Positions 7,513 to 16,930 are shown, counted from the stretch's first letter. The stretch is 64,000 nt of DNA from an uncultured Bulleidia sp. (GCA_947087645.1 CAMUDN010000003.1:1-64000); one strand, 5' to 3'. Program-made: numbers and translations. The notes: generated by a model not told the origin, from the sequence alone.

Positions 7513-8949
7513 ATGAAGAAGTTATTATCAGCGCTACTAGTGGCAACTATGTCTTTATCTTTAGCTTCTTGTGCAAAACAAGAGACAGCTAAAAAATATG
7601 ATGTAGTGGTTGTTGGAGCAGGCGGAGCTGGTCTTAGTGCTGCTATTACAGCAAAAGAAAAAGGAGCATCTGTTGTGGTGCTTGAAAAGCAAGCTATGGT
7701 TGGTGGTAATACAGCTTTGTCAGGTGGTGAAATTGCAGCCCCTTTAAACTGGTTACAAAAGAAAGAAGGAATTAAAGACAGCGTTGAAAAATTCTATGCT
7801 GATGTAATGAAAGGTGGCGATAATGAAGCTAATCCGGAATTAGTTAAAGTTTTAGCCCAAAATGCCTTAAATGCTGCAATTTGGTTAAGAGATGATATAA
7901 AAGTTGACTTTGAAGATAAAATGCTATTTTTTGGTGGTCATAGTGTTAAAAGATCACTTGTTCCACATGGGGAGACAGGAACAGAAATTGTCAATAAGTT
8001 AAAAGCCAAAGCAGAAAAGTTAGGCATTGAAATTTTAACTAATACAAAAGCCGAAGAAATAATAATGGATAAGGATCGAGCAAGTGGTATAAAGGCAACA
8101 AGTAAAGAAGGTAAGCTTACTTTTAAAGCTAATAAAGCTGTCATATTAGCTACGGGTGGTTTTGGATCTAATTTAGAAATGCGTAAGAAATATAATCCGG
8201 AAATGGACGAAAAGATTCTATCAACATGTTCACCAGGTAGTACAGGTGATGGTATTAATATGGCTGAAAAAGTAGGTGCTAAAACAACTGATATGCAATT
8301 TATTCAAACTTATCCAACTTGTGATATTAAAACAGGTACATTATTATATGTTGGAGATGTGCGTTTAGCCGGTCGTTCTATTTTAGTTAATAAAGAAGGT
8401 AAACGCTTTGTTGAAGAATTAGAACGTCGAGATGTAATTTCAAAAGCAGTAACTAAGCAAACAGGTGGTGTTTCATATATGTTCTTTGATGAAAGTGCTG
8501 CTAAAGCAACAAATAATATTGCTGTACATAAAGAAGAGTATGAATATTTAGTAAAAGAAAAACATATTGTTAAGGCTAATACAATTGAAGAAGCTGCTAA
8601 ATTCTTTGGTATTAATGCTGAAGAATTAAAGAAGACAGTCACAAAATATAATCAATATTGTGCTGATGGTAAAGATTTAGAATTTAATAAGCGAGGTAAA
8701 TTAACTGCTTTTGGTGATGGGCCATATTACATTATGGTTTCCCAGCCATCTGTCCATCATACAATGGGTGGTTTAGTAATTAATACAAAAGCTGAAGTAC
8801 AAAATAAAGATGGTAAATCAATTCAAGGATTGTATGCAGCTGGTGAAGTAACGGGTGATATCCATGGTACCAATCGTTTAGGATCAGATGCGATTGCAGA
8901 TATTGTGGTATTTGGACGTATTGCTGGTGAACAAGCAGCCAAGCATTAA
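7513..8949 (+). CDS. FAD-dependent reductase lipoprotein, urocanate-reductase-like
   Basis: A 478-residue exported flavoprotein of the flavocytochrome c/fumarate reductase family, reducing an unsaturated acid as electron sink on the outer face of the membrane. Seen: lipoprotein signal with LASC (Cys20); FAD Rossmann motif VVVGAGGAG (near 33-41); substrate-site HH (415-416) and Arg455 in NRLGSDA; the proton-relay Arg306 in RRD. The histidine of true fumarate reductases (QxHPT) is Tyr267 here (QTYPT), with Asp282 fifteen residues later; this Tyr/Asp pair is what I recall for UrdA (Tyr373/Asp388 in Shewanella). It lacks the FMN-binding domain of the paralogue at 20742. It has its own promoter and terminator, so it is a one-gene unit. 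Family call is firm; urocanate as substrate is inference. Confidence 0.75.
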   Translation: MKKLLSALLVATMSLSLASCAKQETAKKYDVVVVGAGGAGLSAAITAKEKGASVVVLEKQAMVGGNTALSGGEIAAPLNWLQKKEGIKDSVEKFYADVMKGGDNEANPELVKVLAQNALNAAIWLRDDIKVDFEDKMLFFGGHSVKRSLVPHGETGTEIVNKLKAKAEKLGIEILTNTKAEEIIMDKDRASGIKATSKEGKLTFKANKAVILATGGFGSNLEMRKKYNPEMDEKILSTCSPGSTGDGINMAEKVGAKTTDMQFIQTYPTCDIKTGTLLYVGDVRLAGRSILVNKEGKRFVEELERRDVISKAVTKQTGGVSYMFFDESAAKATNNIAVHKEEYEYLVKEKHIVKANTIEEAAKFFGINAEELKKTVTKYNQYCADGKDLEFNKRGKLTAFGDGPYYIMVSQPSVHHTMGGLVINTKAEVQNKDGKSIQGLYAAGEVTGDIHGTNRLGSDAIADIVVFGRIAGEQAAKH

Positions 8950-8956
8950 AATTAAA

Positions 8957-8990
8957 GGCATAGAGTTGAGTAAACTTTATGCTTTTTTTT
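8957..8990 (+). terminator. Terminator after the urocanate-reductase-like gene
   Basis: GCATAGAGTT (8958-8967) pairs with AACTTTATGC (8973-8982), with one G-U pair and a 5-base loop, followed by eight Ts. Confidence 0.78.
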
Positions 8991-9032
8991 ATGGAATTTT
9001 CGATTTTAATGGAATAAAGAAGAGGGGATAAA

Positions 9033-9707
9033 ATGTTAAAAAATATACCAGTTATGGAACAACCACGTGAAAAAGCAATTCAATATGGTTTACCATCTCT
9101 TAGCAATCGTGAATTATTAGCATTACAATTAAGAACAGGCTATCAAAATCATTCCGTCTTAGAAGTTGCTGATGAGATATTATTGAAAGCAAATGGAATA
9201 TCCGGTTTACCTTTTTTATCATTTCATGAACTAATCCAAATTAGTGGTATATCACGTATTAAAGCATTAGAAATATTAGCAATATTTGAAATTGCCCGTC
9301 GTGCTAGCCGAGCTAAAATACCGACTTTACCACGTATTCAACATCCATCTATTTTATTTAATTGGCTAAAACATGAAATAGGAACTAGTTTACAAGAAAA
9401 ATTTTTAGTTGTTTTTTTAGCGAGTGATCAACATATGATTAGCTATAAAATTCTTTTTGTTGGTACAATTAATGCTTCTTTAGTCTTTCCTCGTGAGATT
9501 TTTAAAGAAGCATTATTATTAAATAGTCCTAATATTATTCTTGTTCATAATCATCCAAGTGGTAATTTACAACCATCAAAGGAAGATATTTTACTGACAA
9601 AACGTATCCGTGAAGCCGGTAAATTAATGGGGGTTAAAGTGTTAGATCATATTATTGTTTCGCAAGCTGATTATTTTTCCTTTGTTCAAGAGGGAATTAA
9701 TGACTGA
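9033..9707 (+). CDS. radC: RadC/JAB-domain protein
   Basis: 224-residue RadC-family protein. The N-terminal half carries a helix-hairpin-helix region (SGIPFL/IQISGISRIKALEIL-like, about 50-90) and the C-terminal half the JAMM metalloprotease-like motif HNHPSG followed by S and D (LQPSKED), intact for zinc binding. The family's molecular role is unsettled; the old link to DNA repair is weak. GAGGGG lies before the ATG at 9033. It follows a terminator, so it must have its own promoter, though I see none convincing. The next gene starts 20 bases later but seems to have its own promoter. Confidence 0.88.
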   Translation: MLKNIPVMEQPREKAIQYGLPSLSNRELLALQLRTGYQNHSVLEVADEILLKANGISGLPFLSFHELIQISGISRIKALEILAIFEIARRASRAKIPTLPRIQHPSILFNWLKHEIGTSLQEKFLVVFLASDQHMISYKILFVGTINASLVFPREIFKEALLLNSPNIILVHNHPSGNLQPSKEDILLTKRIREAGKLMGVKVLDHIIVSQADYFSFVQEGIND

Positions 9708-9712
9708 TTTCA

Positions 9713-9721
9713 TGTTAGAAT
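9713..9721 (+). promoter_or_regulatory. Extended -10 before the AI-2E-family gene (possible leaderless start)
   Basis: TGTTAGAAT (TG at 9713-9714, TAGAAT at 9716-9721), only six bases before the ATG at 9728. No Shine-Dalgarno sequence precedes that ATG. Transcription would begin at or next to the start codon. Confidence 0.5.
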
Positions 9722-9727
9722 AGACAT

Positions 9728-10822
9728 ATGAAAAAGATAAAAAAAATTGTTACTTGGTTTAATAAAGATGAAACCATCCATTATCTGTTTGTTATTGCTT
9801 TGCTATTAGTTATTATTTTTCTTTTATCAGCTACTAAGAAAATTTGGTTTTCTTTTGGAACTAGTATTTGGTCTATTTTAAAGCCATTTGTTTATGGTTT
9901 TGTTGTAGCTTTTGTTTTTGCTCAACCAATTGCTTTTTTAAAACGTTTGGGTTTGCCATATAAGTTAGCTGTTTTGCTCGTTTATAGTTTAGCATTAATT
10001 ATTACTTTTACTTTATTGGCTAATTTAGTACCAGTTATTTTATTGCGTATAAGCAATTTAATTCATTCTTTAATACAAGCAGTTAATGAGCTTTATAGAA
10101 ATTATAATCATTATTTAGTAACGAACAATGTTAATAGTTTAAGTAACGTATTTAGTTATTTAATGAAAGAATTATCAAGTTTACAAAGCTTAGTACCAAG
10201 TGTAACATCTGAATTACCTATTTTCTTAAATGGTACTATTTCTTTTTTAGTTACTTTTATTTTTTCTTTAGTTATTAGTATTTTTGCTTCTTTGAAATGG
10301 GATAATATTAAAAAAACAGTCAAAAAAATATGTTTATATATAAACCAATTTACATATGAAGTAGTTGATGAGATTGCTCATGAAGTACAATCTTATGTTC
10401 ACTCTTTATTAATATTGATGATCGTTAAAATGTTTGAATATATGTTGATATATTTTTTAGTTGGTCATCATGATTGGCTAATTTTATCTATTTTTACCGG
10501 TTTGTCATTACTTGTACCATTTGTTGGACCAATGATTGTTTATGTCTTAACAATTATTACAGCAGTTGGTATGCCATGGAGTAATTTTTGTCTTTTGATT
10601 ATATTGATTTTAGTTCTATCGAATGTTGATGAATATGTTATTTCACCAATTATGCATGCTCGTAATATAACAATTACACCTTTGTGGGTTCTTTTTTCGA
10701 TAATGGTTGGTAATACACTTCTTGGTGTAGCAGGCGTTATTATTGCGATACCTGTATATTTAGCTGTGCAAAAATATTTACAAATGTTAATGCTTAGAAA
10801 GGATCAAGCATGCAACGAATAA
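9728..10822 (+). CDS. AI-2E family transporter (PerM-like membrane protein)
   Basis: 364-residue polytopic membrane protein of the AI-2E/PerM (UPF0118) family; members are exporters or Na/H antiporters of varied substrate. Seen: N-terminal membrane pairs (about 18-35, 45-65, 72-95), a long soluble segment, and the conserved C-terminal block with LLVPFVGPMIVYVL, followed by ISPIMHARNITITPLWVLFSI and the glycine-rich GNTLLGVAGVIIAIPV. There is no ribosome site before the ATG, but an extended -10 six bases upstream. It overlaps the next gene by 13 bases. The substrate cannot be told. Confidence 0.85.
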   Translation: MKKIKKIVTWFNKDETIHYLFVIALLLVIIFLLSATKKIWFSFGTSIWSILKPFVYGFVVAFVFAQPIAFLKRLGLPYKLAVLLVYSLALIITFTLLANLVPVILLRISNLIHSLIQAVNELYRNYNHYLVTNNVNSLSNVFSYLMKELSSLQSLVPSVTSELPIFLNGTISFLVTFIFSLVISIFASLKWDNIKKTVKKICLYINQFTYEVVDEIAHEVQSYVHSLLILMIVKMFEYMLIYFLVGHHDWLILSIFTGLSLLVPFVGPMIVYVLTIITAVGMPWSNFCLLIILILVLSNVDEYVISPIMHARNITITPLWVLFSIMVGNTLLGVAGVIIAIPVYLAVQKYLQMLMLRKDQACNE

Positions 10823-11808
10823 GATATAAGTCGATATGCTTATTTTTATTGATCATTTCTTTAAGCTTAAGTTCATGTCAGACAAAGAAAAAGAAAGTAA
10901 TTTATTCCATTTATCCTGTTCAATATATTTTATCTTTTTTAGCTCAGGATATTGTGCAAATGACTTCATTGCAAAATGAAGATATTATTACCGTTCAAGC
11001 AGCTTTAAAGAAAGATAATAGTTCTGCTTTATTAAAAGAATCTGGAATCTATTTTCATCTTGGTTCTTTAGAACCATATAATACTGTTTTAAAAGAAGAA
11101 ATAATGATGAATAAACAGTTACAAAGTGTAGATTTAACAAGTTCCAATATACTCTTTGATTTTGGTCGTTATGTGATTTCAAAAAAAGAAAATGGTAAAG
11201 AAAAATTTAAAGTTGTTCCTTATTATGAAGGTGAAATATTTAAAAATATTGATGTTGAACAAAAAGATTTATATCTTTGGTTAGTACCAATTACCATGTT
11301 ATCTATGGCTAAAAAAATCAGTTATACATTAAGCCAATTATTTCCGGAAAAAAAAGTTAAATTACAGGAAAGGTTAGCTAAATTAGATAAAGAATTAATT
11401 AATTTAGATGCTAAATTGCAAAAATTAGCTGATTATTTAATAGCTAATAATAAGAAAATATCATTTGTATCAACAACTTGTAGTTTTGGTTCATGGCAAA
11501 AAGCATATGGCTTTGAAGTATATCCATTAGTACTTAGTAAATATGGCATTTTACCAAATGAAGATCAATTATTAAAGATGGAAGAAACAATTCGTCAAAA
11601 TAATGTTCACTATATTGCTCATGAAGAAAATTTAAGTCCTGAGATGGAAGTTCTTTATAAGACAGTTAAGACAGATTTAAATTTAAAAGAATTTACCTTA
11701 TTTAATTTATCTTCTAAGCCGAATAAAAAAGATAGTGATAAAAAAGATTATATTTCATTAATGTATGAAAATTATAATCAATTAGAAACGATCATGGAAA
11801 CAAGATAG
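10810..11808 (+). CDS. Divergent metal-binding lipoprotein (ZnuA/TroA-like)
   Basis: 332-residue exported lipoprotein: signal with LSSC (Cys23). The following KKVIYSIYPVQYILSFLAQD resembles the start of cluster A-I (Zn/Mn) ABC substrate-binding proteins (VxxSIYPxxxL), and HLGSLEPYN and a long charged helix (about 190-220, KKVKLQERLAKLDKELINL) fit the same fold. The usual third histidine region (TxHxAFGY in ZnuA) reads STTCSFGSW, so a metal ligand is altered. There is no adjacent ABC permease or ATPase. It overlaps the exporter gene and is 8 bases ahead of polA. Call by fold resemblance only; metal type is unknown. Confidence 0.6.
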   Translation: MQRIRYKSICLFLLIISLSLSSCQTKKKKVIYSIYPVQYILSFLAQDIVQMTSLQNEDIITVQAALKKDNSSALLKESGIYFHLGSLEPYNTVLKEEIMMNKQLQSVDLTSSNILFDFGRYVISKKENGKEKFKVVPYYEGEIFKNIDVEQKDLYLWLVPITMLSMAKKISYTLSQLFPEKKVKLQERLAKLDKELINLDAKLQKLADYLIANNKKISFVSTTCSFGSWQKAYGFEVYPLVLSKYGILPNEDQLLKMEETIRQNNVHYIAHEENLSPEMEVLYKTVKTDLNLKEFTLFNLSSKPNKKDSDKKDYISLMYENYNQLETIMETR

Positions 11809-11816
11809 GAGAACAG

Positions 11817-14402
11817 ATGAAAAAATTATTATTAGTAGATGGTAACTCAATGCTTTTTCGGGCTTATTATGCAACAGCGTATGCACATCCTATGAGCAGT
11901 AAAGATGGTTTACCGACTAATGCAGTATTTACTTTTGCAATGATGTTACAAAAAGTGATAGATATGATTGAGCCACAAGCAATTATGGTAGCTTTTGATG
12001 CTGGTAAACATACTTTTAGACATGATTTATACAAAGAATATAAAGGTGGTCGTAAACAAACACCAGATGATTTAATTCCTCAATTTAAATTAACTCGTGA
12101 TTATTTAGATGCTTTTAATATTCCTTGGCTAGAGATGGAAAATATTGAAGCCGATGACTTGATTGGTTCCATAGCTAAAAAAGTAAAAGATACAAAGGTT
12201 ATTATCTTGTCTTCAGATCATGATTTATTGCAATTGATAGATCAAAATGTAAGCGTTATGTTGATGCAAAAAGGTATTAGTGAAATGCAAGAAGTAACGG
12301 AAGAATATCTGTGGCAAACGATGTCCTTAAAGCCAAAACAAATTATTGATTTAAAAGCCTTAATGGGTGATAAGTCAGATAATATTCCAGGTATTCCAGG
12401 TATTGGTAAAATAATGGCTAGTAAGTTATTGCAAGAATATCCTAGTGTTGAAGAAGTATTAGCACATGCTGAAGAATTAAAAGGTGCTTTACAAAAGAAA
12501 ATATTAGTGGGTAAAGAAAGTGCTTTGTTATCCAAAATATTAGCAACTATTAAAACAGATGTTAGTTTATCAGATGATATACAAACACTTAAATTTAAAC
12601 CAACATATTGTAAATTGATAACTTTTCTAAAAAAGCTTAATATGGATACTCTAGTTAAAAAATATGAATCACTAGCTGAAAAGACAATTGTAGAAAATGA
12701 AAAGGTAGCTATGAAGATAGTCGAACAAATACCAGCTTCCTTCTTTGCTCAGGATCTATGGTTAATGCTTGATGAAAATCAAAAAACTTTTTTTGATACA
12801 GAAGTTTATGGTTTAGCCTTAGCTAGTAAAGAAGAATGTATGTATATATCTTTACAAGACTATTTAAAGAATGAAAAGTATGTATCATATTGGAATGATA
12901 GTAAATATCGTCGTAGTGCATATGATTATAAACGAATTAATCATCTTTTAGATAAGTACCATCAATATTTAAAATTTAGTGATGATGATATGGTTATGAT
13001 TTCATTAGCTGATTCAAGTATTACTGATTTAAAAAAATTAAAAGCTGCAATATCTTGGCCCGAACCACCTTTTGTTAAAAAAATTTATCAAAAAGAAAAA
13101 TTTGTTCAATCTGAACATGCTCTTTATTGTTCTTCTTTTTTAGCTAATTTAATTAATGCTGATGATATTTATTATCCTTTAATTAGTAAATATGGCTTAC
13201 AAAAATTATATTATGAAATAGAGATGCCTTTAGTTGAAATTCTTTATCATATGGAAAAAGAAGGCGTTATTTGTGATGCTAAGGTATTAGATGATATTGC
13301 CCATACAACAAAGTTGAAAATGATGCAAATAGAAAAGGAAATCTATCAGTTAAGTGGTCATCCTTTTAATTTACGATCACCTTTACAATTAGCTCAGGTT
13401 TTATATGATGAATTACATATTTTGAGTGGTAAAAAAAGAACAACAGCAGCTAATGTATTAGAAAAAGTAAGATTATTATATCCAATTGTTGATAAAATTT
13501 TAGAATATCGTAAATATTCTAAATTATATAGTACTTATGCTGAGGGCTTGCAAAAATATATTGCTTGTGATGGTAAGATACATACAATCTATAATCAAGC
13601 TGCTACTCAAACTGGTCGCTTATCATCCTCTAATCCTAATTTACAGAATATTGCTATTCGTGATGAAGATAGTCGCTTAATTCGTAAAGCTTTTTTAGCA
13701 GATGAAGGTTGTGTTTTTATTTCATCTGATTATCATCAAATAGAGTTACGTATTTTAGCCCATATGGCTAAAGTACCTAATTTAATTAAGGCATTTAAAA
13801 ATAATATTGATGTTCATAAACAGACAGCGATGGATCTTTTTAATGTCAGCTTAGAAGAAGTAACAGATATGCAAAGAAGACAAGCTAAAATAGTTAATTT
13901 TGGTATTATTTATGGTATGAGCTGTTTTGGCTTAGCTAAGGAGTTAAATTTAAGCACATTTGAAGCAAATGAGATTATTAAAAGATATTATACGATTTAT
14001 CCGGAAATTAAAGATTATATGCAAAAGGTCATAATTTTTTGTAAGGAAAATGGTTATGTAGAAACTTTATGCCATCGCCGTAGATTTATTCCTGAAATAA
14101 ATAGTAAGAATGGTCGTATTAAGGAATTTGGTGAAAGGGCAGCAATGAATGCTCCTATTCAAGGAACAGCAGCTGATTTAATTAAATTAGCGATGTTAAA
14201 GATACAAGCAAGAATGGCTAAAGAAAGTGTAAAGTCAAAAATGATTTTACAAGTTCATGATGAATTAATTTTTAATGTACCTAAAGGAGAAATTGATCTG
14301 ATGAGTAAAATAATTCAAGAAGAGATGAGTCAAGCAATGACATTGAACGTGCCATTAACTTCCCAAATAGCCATTGGTAAAACATGGTATGAGGCTAAAT
14401 AA
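11817..14402 (+). CDS. polA: DNA polymerase I
   Basis: Fills gaps and removes RNA primers. 861 residues: N-terminal 5'-3' exonuclease (about 1-290, with LLLVDGNSMLFRAYYA, AFDAGKHTFRH, EADDLIGS, GDKSDNIPGIPGIG), a central 3'-5' exonuclease-like domain (about 300-460) in which I cannot place the full set of metal-binding acids, and the polymerase domain with motif A SSDYHQIELRILAHM, motif B RRQAKIVNFGIIYG and motif C QVHDELIF. So it has flap nuclease and polymerase but probably no proofreading, as in Bacillus PolA. AGGAG precedes the ATG. It begins the polA-mutM-coaE-dnaB-dnaI run, joined by overlaps. Confidence 0.96.
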   Translation: MKKLLLVDGNSMLFRAYYATAYAHPMSSKDGLPTNAVFTFAMMLQKVIDMIEPQAIMVAFDAGKHTFRHDLYKEYKGGRKQTPDDLIPQFKLTRDYLDAFNIPWLEMENIEADDLIGSIAKKVKDTKVIILSSDHDLLQLIDQNVSVMLMQKGISEMQEVTEEYLWQTMSLKPKQIIDLKALMGDKSDNIPGIPGIGKIMASKLLQEYPSVEEVLAHAEELKGALQKKILVGKESALLSKILATIKTDVSLSDDIQTLKFKPTYCKLITFLKKLNMDTLVKKYESLAEKTIVENEKVAMKIVEQIPASFFAQDLWLMLDENQKTFFDTEVYGLALASKEECMYISLQDYLKNEKYVSYWNDSKYRRSAYDYKRINHLLDKYHQYLKFSDDDMVMISLADSSITDLKKLKAAISWPEPPFVKKIYQKEKFVQSEHALYCSSFLANLINADDIYYPLISKYGLQKLYYEIEMPLVEILYHMEKEGVICDAKVLDDIAHTTKLKMMQIEKEIYQLSGHPFNLRSPLQLAQVLYDELHILSGKKRTTAANVLEKVRLLYPIVDKILEYRKYSKLYSTYAEGLQKYIACDGKIHTIYNQAATQTGRLSSSNPNLQNIAIRDEDSRLIRKAFLADEGCVFISSDYHQIELRILAHMAKVPNLIKAFKNNIDVHKQTAMDLFNVSLEEVTDMQRRQAKIVNFGIIYGMSCFGLAKELNLSTFEANEIIKRYYTIYPEIKDYMQKVIIFCKENGYVETLCHRRRFIPEINSKNGRIKEFGERAAMNAPIQGTAADLIKLAMLKIQARMAKESVKSKMILQVHDELIFNVPKGEIDLMSKIIQEEMSQAMTLNVPLTSQIAIGKTWYEAK

Positions 14403-15208
14403 TGCCAGAATTACCAGAAGTTGAGACAGTTGTACGAACACTTGAAAAGCAAATTAAAGACTGTCAAATAAAAGATGTGCATATTTTTTATGATAAAATT
14501 TTAAAAGATCCAAAGCATTTTAAAGAAATGGTTGTTGGTCAACATTTTCGCTTTTTTATGCGTCGTGGTAAGTATCTTTTATTTACTTTAGATAGAAATA
14601 CTTTAGTTGTACATTTACGGATGGAAGGTAAGTTTTATGTACAAGAGCCACAAGCGAAAATAAATAAACATATTCATATCTGTTTTAGCCTAGATAACGG
14701 GATGGAATTAAGATATATGGATACACGTAAATTTGGACGTATGGAAATAGTTGAATTGCATCCTGATTTAGAGCATTTTCATAACTTAGGTCCAGAACCA
14801 TTTGCTAAAGAATTTAATGTTGATTATGTTTATCATTTTCTACAAAAGAAAAAAATGCCAATTAAAGCAGTATTGTTAGATCAGCACTTTGTAGCTGGTA
14901 TTGGTAATATATATGCCGATGAAATTTTAGCCCATTTAGCAATTAGGCCAAAAGTAAGTGCTTATCGTTTGTCGAAGAAAAAATGTTTAGCATTAATTGG
15001 TATTTGTCAAAAAGTTCTAAAAAGAGCAATTACTTTAGGGGGAACAACTATTCGTACTTATACATCATCATTAGGTGTCAGTGGTCGTTTTCAATTAGAA
15101 TGTATCGTTCATGGCAAAAAGATTTGCCCAAAATGTCAAACAGAGATTAAAATTGTAAGAGTTCAAGGACGCTCAAGTTATTATTGTCCACATTGTCAAA
15201 AATCATGA
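14402..15208 (+). CDS. mutM: Formamidopyrimidine-DNA glycosylase
   Basis: Excises oxidised purines (8-oxoG, Fapy) and nicks the abasic site. 268 residues: N-terminal PELPEVETVVRTL with catalytic Pro2 and Glu3 after Met removal, the conserved lysine in RRGKYLLF, GIGNIYADEIL of the H2TH region, and a C-terminal zinc finger CPKC-x16-CPHC. All catalytic elements are intact. One-base overlap with polA (TAATG) and ATGA overlap with coaE, the standard Firmicute arrangement. Confidence 0.97.
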   Translation: MPELPEVETVVRTLEKQIKDCQIKDVHIFYDKILKDPKHFKEMVVGQHFRFFMRRGKYLLFTLDRNTLVVHLRMEGKFYVQEPQAKINKHIHICFSLDNGMELRYMDTRKFGRMEIVELHPDLEHFHNLGPEPFAKEFNVDYVYHFLQKKKMPIKAVLLDQHFVAGIGNIYADEILAHLAIRPKVSAYRLSKKKCLALIGICQKVLKRAITLGGTTIRTYTSSLGVSGRFQLECIVHGKKICPKCQTEIKIVRVQGRSSYYCPHCQKS

Positions 15209-15804
15209 AAAAGATAGCTATAACTGGAAAAATAGCAGCTGGTAAAAGTAGTGCTGCACAAATTATAAAAAGAAAAGGATATCCTGTTTTTAATGCTGAT
15301 CAATATGTACATTTAGCATATTTACCAAGTAGTCCTATTTATGATGAATTAATAAATATATTTGGTATGGATATTGTTGATAATTTTAAACATATTGATC
15401 ATCAAAAATTAGCACATATTATTTTTAATTATCCTATCAAAAAAAAATTACTTGAAAATTTAGTTCATCCAATTGTTAAAAAAGGATTAATTGCTTTTTT
15501 TAATAAGCAAAAAGACAATGATCTTGTTTTTGCTGAGATTCCTTTACTTTATCAAGTTGGTTGGCAAGATATGTTTGATCATATTTTGATTATTGATGCA
15601 AGTAAAGAAACAATTAAAGAAAGATTAAAACAAAAAAGAGATTATGATGATATGGAAACAGATATGCGATATAGTGCACAAATAACTTCTTTACCACATA
15701 ATGAAAAGACAACTTGGATATCTAATGATACGGATTTAATATCACTGCAAAGGCAAATTAATTGTTGGCTAAGAGAATATAGAAGGGATAATCATGCATA
15801 TTGA
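15205..15804 (+). CDS. coaE: Dephospho-CoA kinase
   Basis: Last step of coenzyme A synthesis: phosphorylates the 3'-hydroxyl of dephospho-CoA. 199 residues with the P-loop GKIAAGKSS (residues 8-16; the family usually reads GxxGSGKS), NADQYVHLAY with the conserved Asp, LVHPIVKKGL and FAEIPLLYQVGW as in CoaE. Start at 15205 overlaps the mutM stop (ATGA). A longer in-frame reading from 15184 adds seven residues inside mutM and does not match the family start. Confidence 0.95.
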   Translation: MKKIAITGKIAAGKSSAAQIIKRKGYPVFNADQYVHLAYLPSSPIYDELINIFGMDIVDNFKHIDHQKLAHIIFNYPIKKKLLENLVHPIVKKGLIAFFNKQKDNDLVFAEIPLLYQVGWQDMFDHILIIDASKETIKERLKQKRDYDDMETDMRYSAQITSLPHNEKTTWISNDTDLISLQRQINCWLREYRRDNHAY

Positions 15805-16930
15805 ACCGCAACAAAATTTTAAAATTAAAGTAGATTTTTCTTTATCAATAATGGATGAATTGAGCTTACGTTTATTTTATGGTCCTTTCCTTGCCGGTGG
15901 TCTTAATATATATGAAACAATTTATACTTTTCAATCATTACAAAAGACTTTATATTCTTTTCATTTTTTATGTCTTTTTGCTAAAGTTGATATATATAGT
16001 TTAGATTCTTCATTTGCTAAATTAGAAGAATATAACTTACTTAGAACATTTGAAGCAAAAGATGGATCTTATTTAATTTATCTTCAAAAACCTTTATATC
16101 CATCGGCTTTTATACAAAATATTCAGTATATGGAAAGTTTAAAATCATCATTATCAGAAGATATTTTTCAGCAATTAATGGCTGCTTATCCATTGTTTTC
16201 TGAAAATTTATCAGCATATAAAGAAATAACACGCATTTCTTTGCCACAAATAATTAATCAAGAAAAAGATATAAAGGAAGAAAAAAAGAAAGCTATACCG
16301 GAAAATTTAATTTTATATTTAGAACATGTTCGACCACTTATTTTTCCGATTCAGTGGCGTACAAAGAAAGTTCTTTCTACATTATCTGTTTTGCAGAAAA
16401 CCTTTGCTTTTGATTTTAAGCAATTAGATATTCTTATTAATAAAGTGGTTCATCGTTATGCAGATGAAGAACAGATGGTTTCAGCTTTATATTATTTTGC
16501 TAATAAAATGGATGGTAATAAATTACTTCTTGATGAGCCATATTTATCATCACCATTTGCTTTTTATAGTAATTTACGTAAAAGACCGATCAATGCTTTT
16601 GAAAAAAATATTCTCATTAATTATGTTAAAGAAATGGCATGTTCTAATGAAATCATAAATACAATTATGGAATGGTCTTTAAGTCAAATACAAGATTTGA
16701 ATTTAACATATTTACTAAAAGTTGGTTCAACCATTTTAAACCGTCATTTAGATAAGCGAAAAGATATTTTAAATTATTTGAATAATCGTCAACATAAGTT
16801 GAAGAAAGAACGTGTTATTCCCCAAGCTAAATATATGCTAGAAACATATAATGAAAAAGAAGATGAACAAGAAATAGAAAATTTTGATATTGAAGATTTG
16901 AAGAAGCGTTTAGAAGAAGGTAAATTTTAA
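15794..16930 (+). CDS. dnaB: DnaB-type replication initiation/membrane attachment protein
   Basis: Homologue of Bacillus DnaB (not the helicase), which with DnaD and DnaI loads the replicative helicase at the origin. 378 residues: an N-terminal winged-helix-type region (LSLRLFYGPFLAGGLNIYETIY), a charged linker near 155-175, a DnaD-like C-terminal region (about 270-335, with NEIINTIMEWSLSQI), and the terminal helix ending EDLKKRLEEGKF. Recognition rests on these segments and on position immediately before dnaI. It overlaps coaE by 11 bases, has AGAAGGGA upstream, and overlaps dnaI by one base (TAATG). Confidence 0.85.
   Translation: MHIEPQQNFKIKVDFSLSIMDELSLRLFYGPFLAGGLNIYETIYTFQSLQKTLYSFHFLCLFAKVDIYSLDSSFAKLEEYNLLRTFEAKDGSYLIYLQKPLYPSAFIQNIQYMESLKSSLSEDIFQQLMAAYPLFSENLSAYKEITRISLPQIINQEKDIKEEKKKAIPENLILYLEHVRPLIFPIQWRTKKVLSTLSVLQKTFAFDFKQLDILINKVVHRYADEEQMVSALYYFANKMDGNKLLLDEPYLSSPFAFYSNLRKRPINAFEKNILINYVKEMACSNEIINTIMEWSLSQIQDLNLTYLLKVGSTILNRHLDKRKDILNYLNNRQHKLKKERVIPQAKYMLETYNEKEDEQEIENFDIEDLKKRLEEGKF

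Noticed and set aside
12780..12850. DTE in the central domain of PolA as a functional proofreading motif
   Set aside because: It lies only two residues before the GLALA strand, while in proofreading enzymes the DxE is about 11 residues before it; the other exonuclease acids are not in place.
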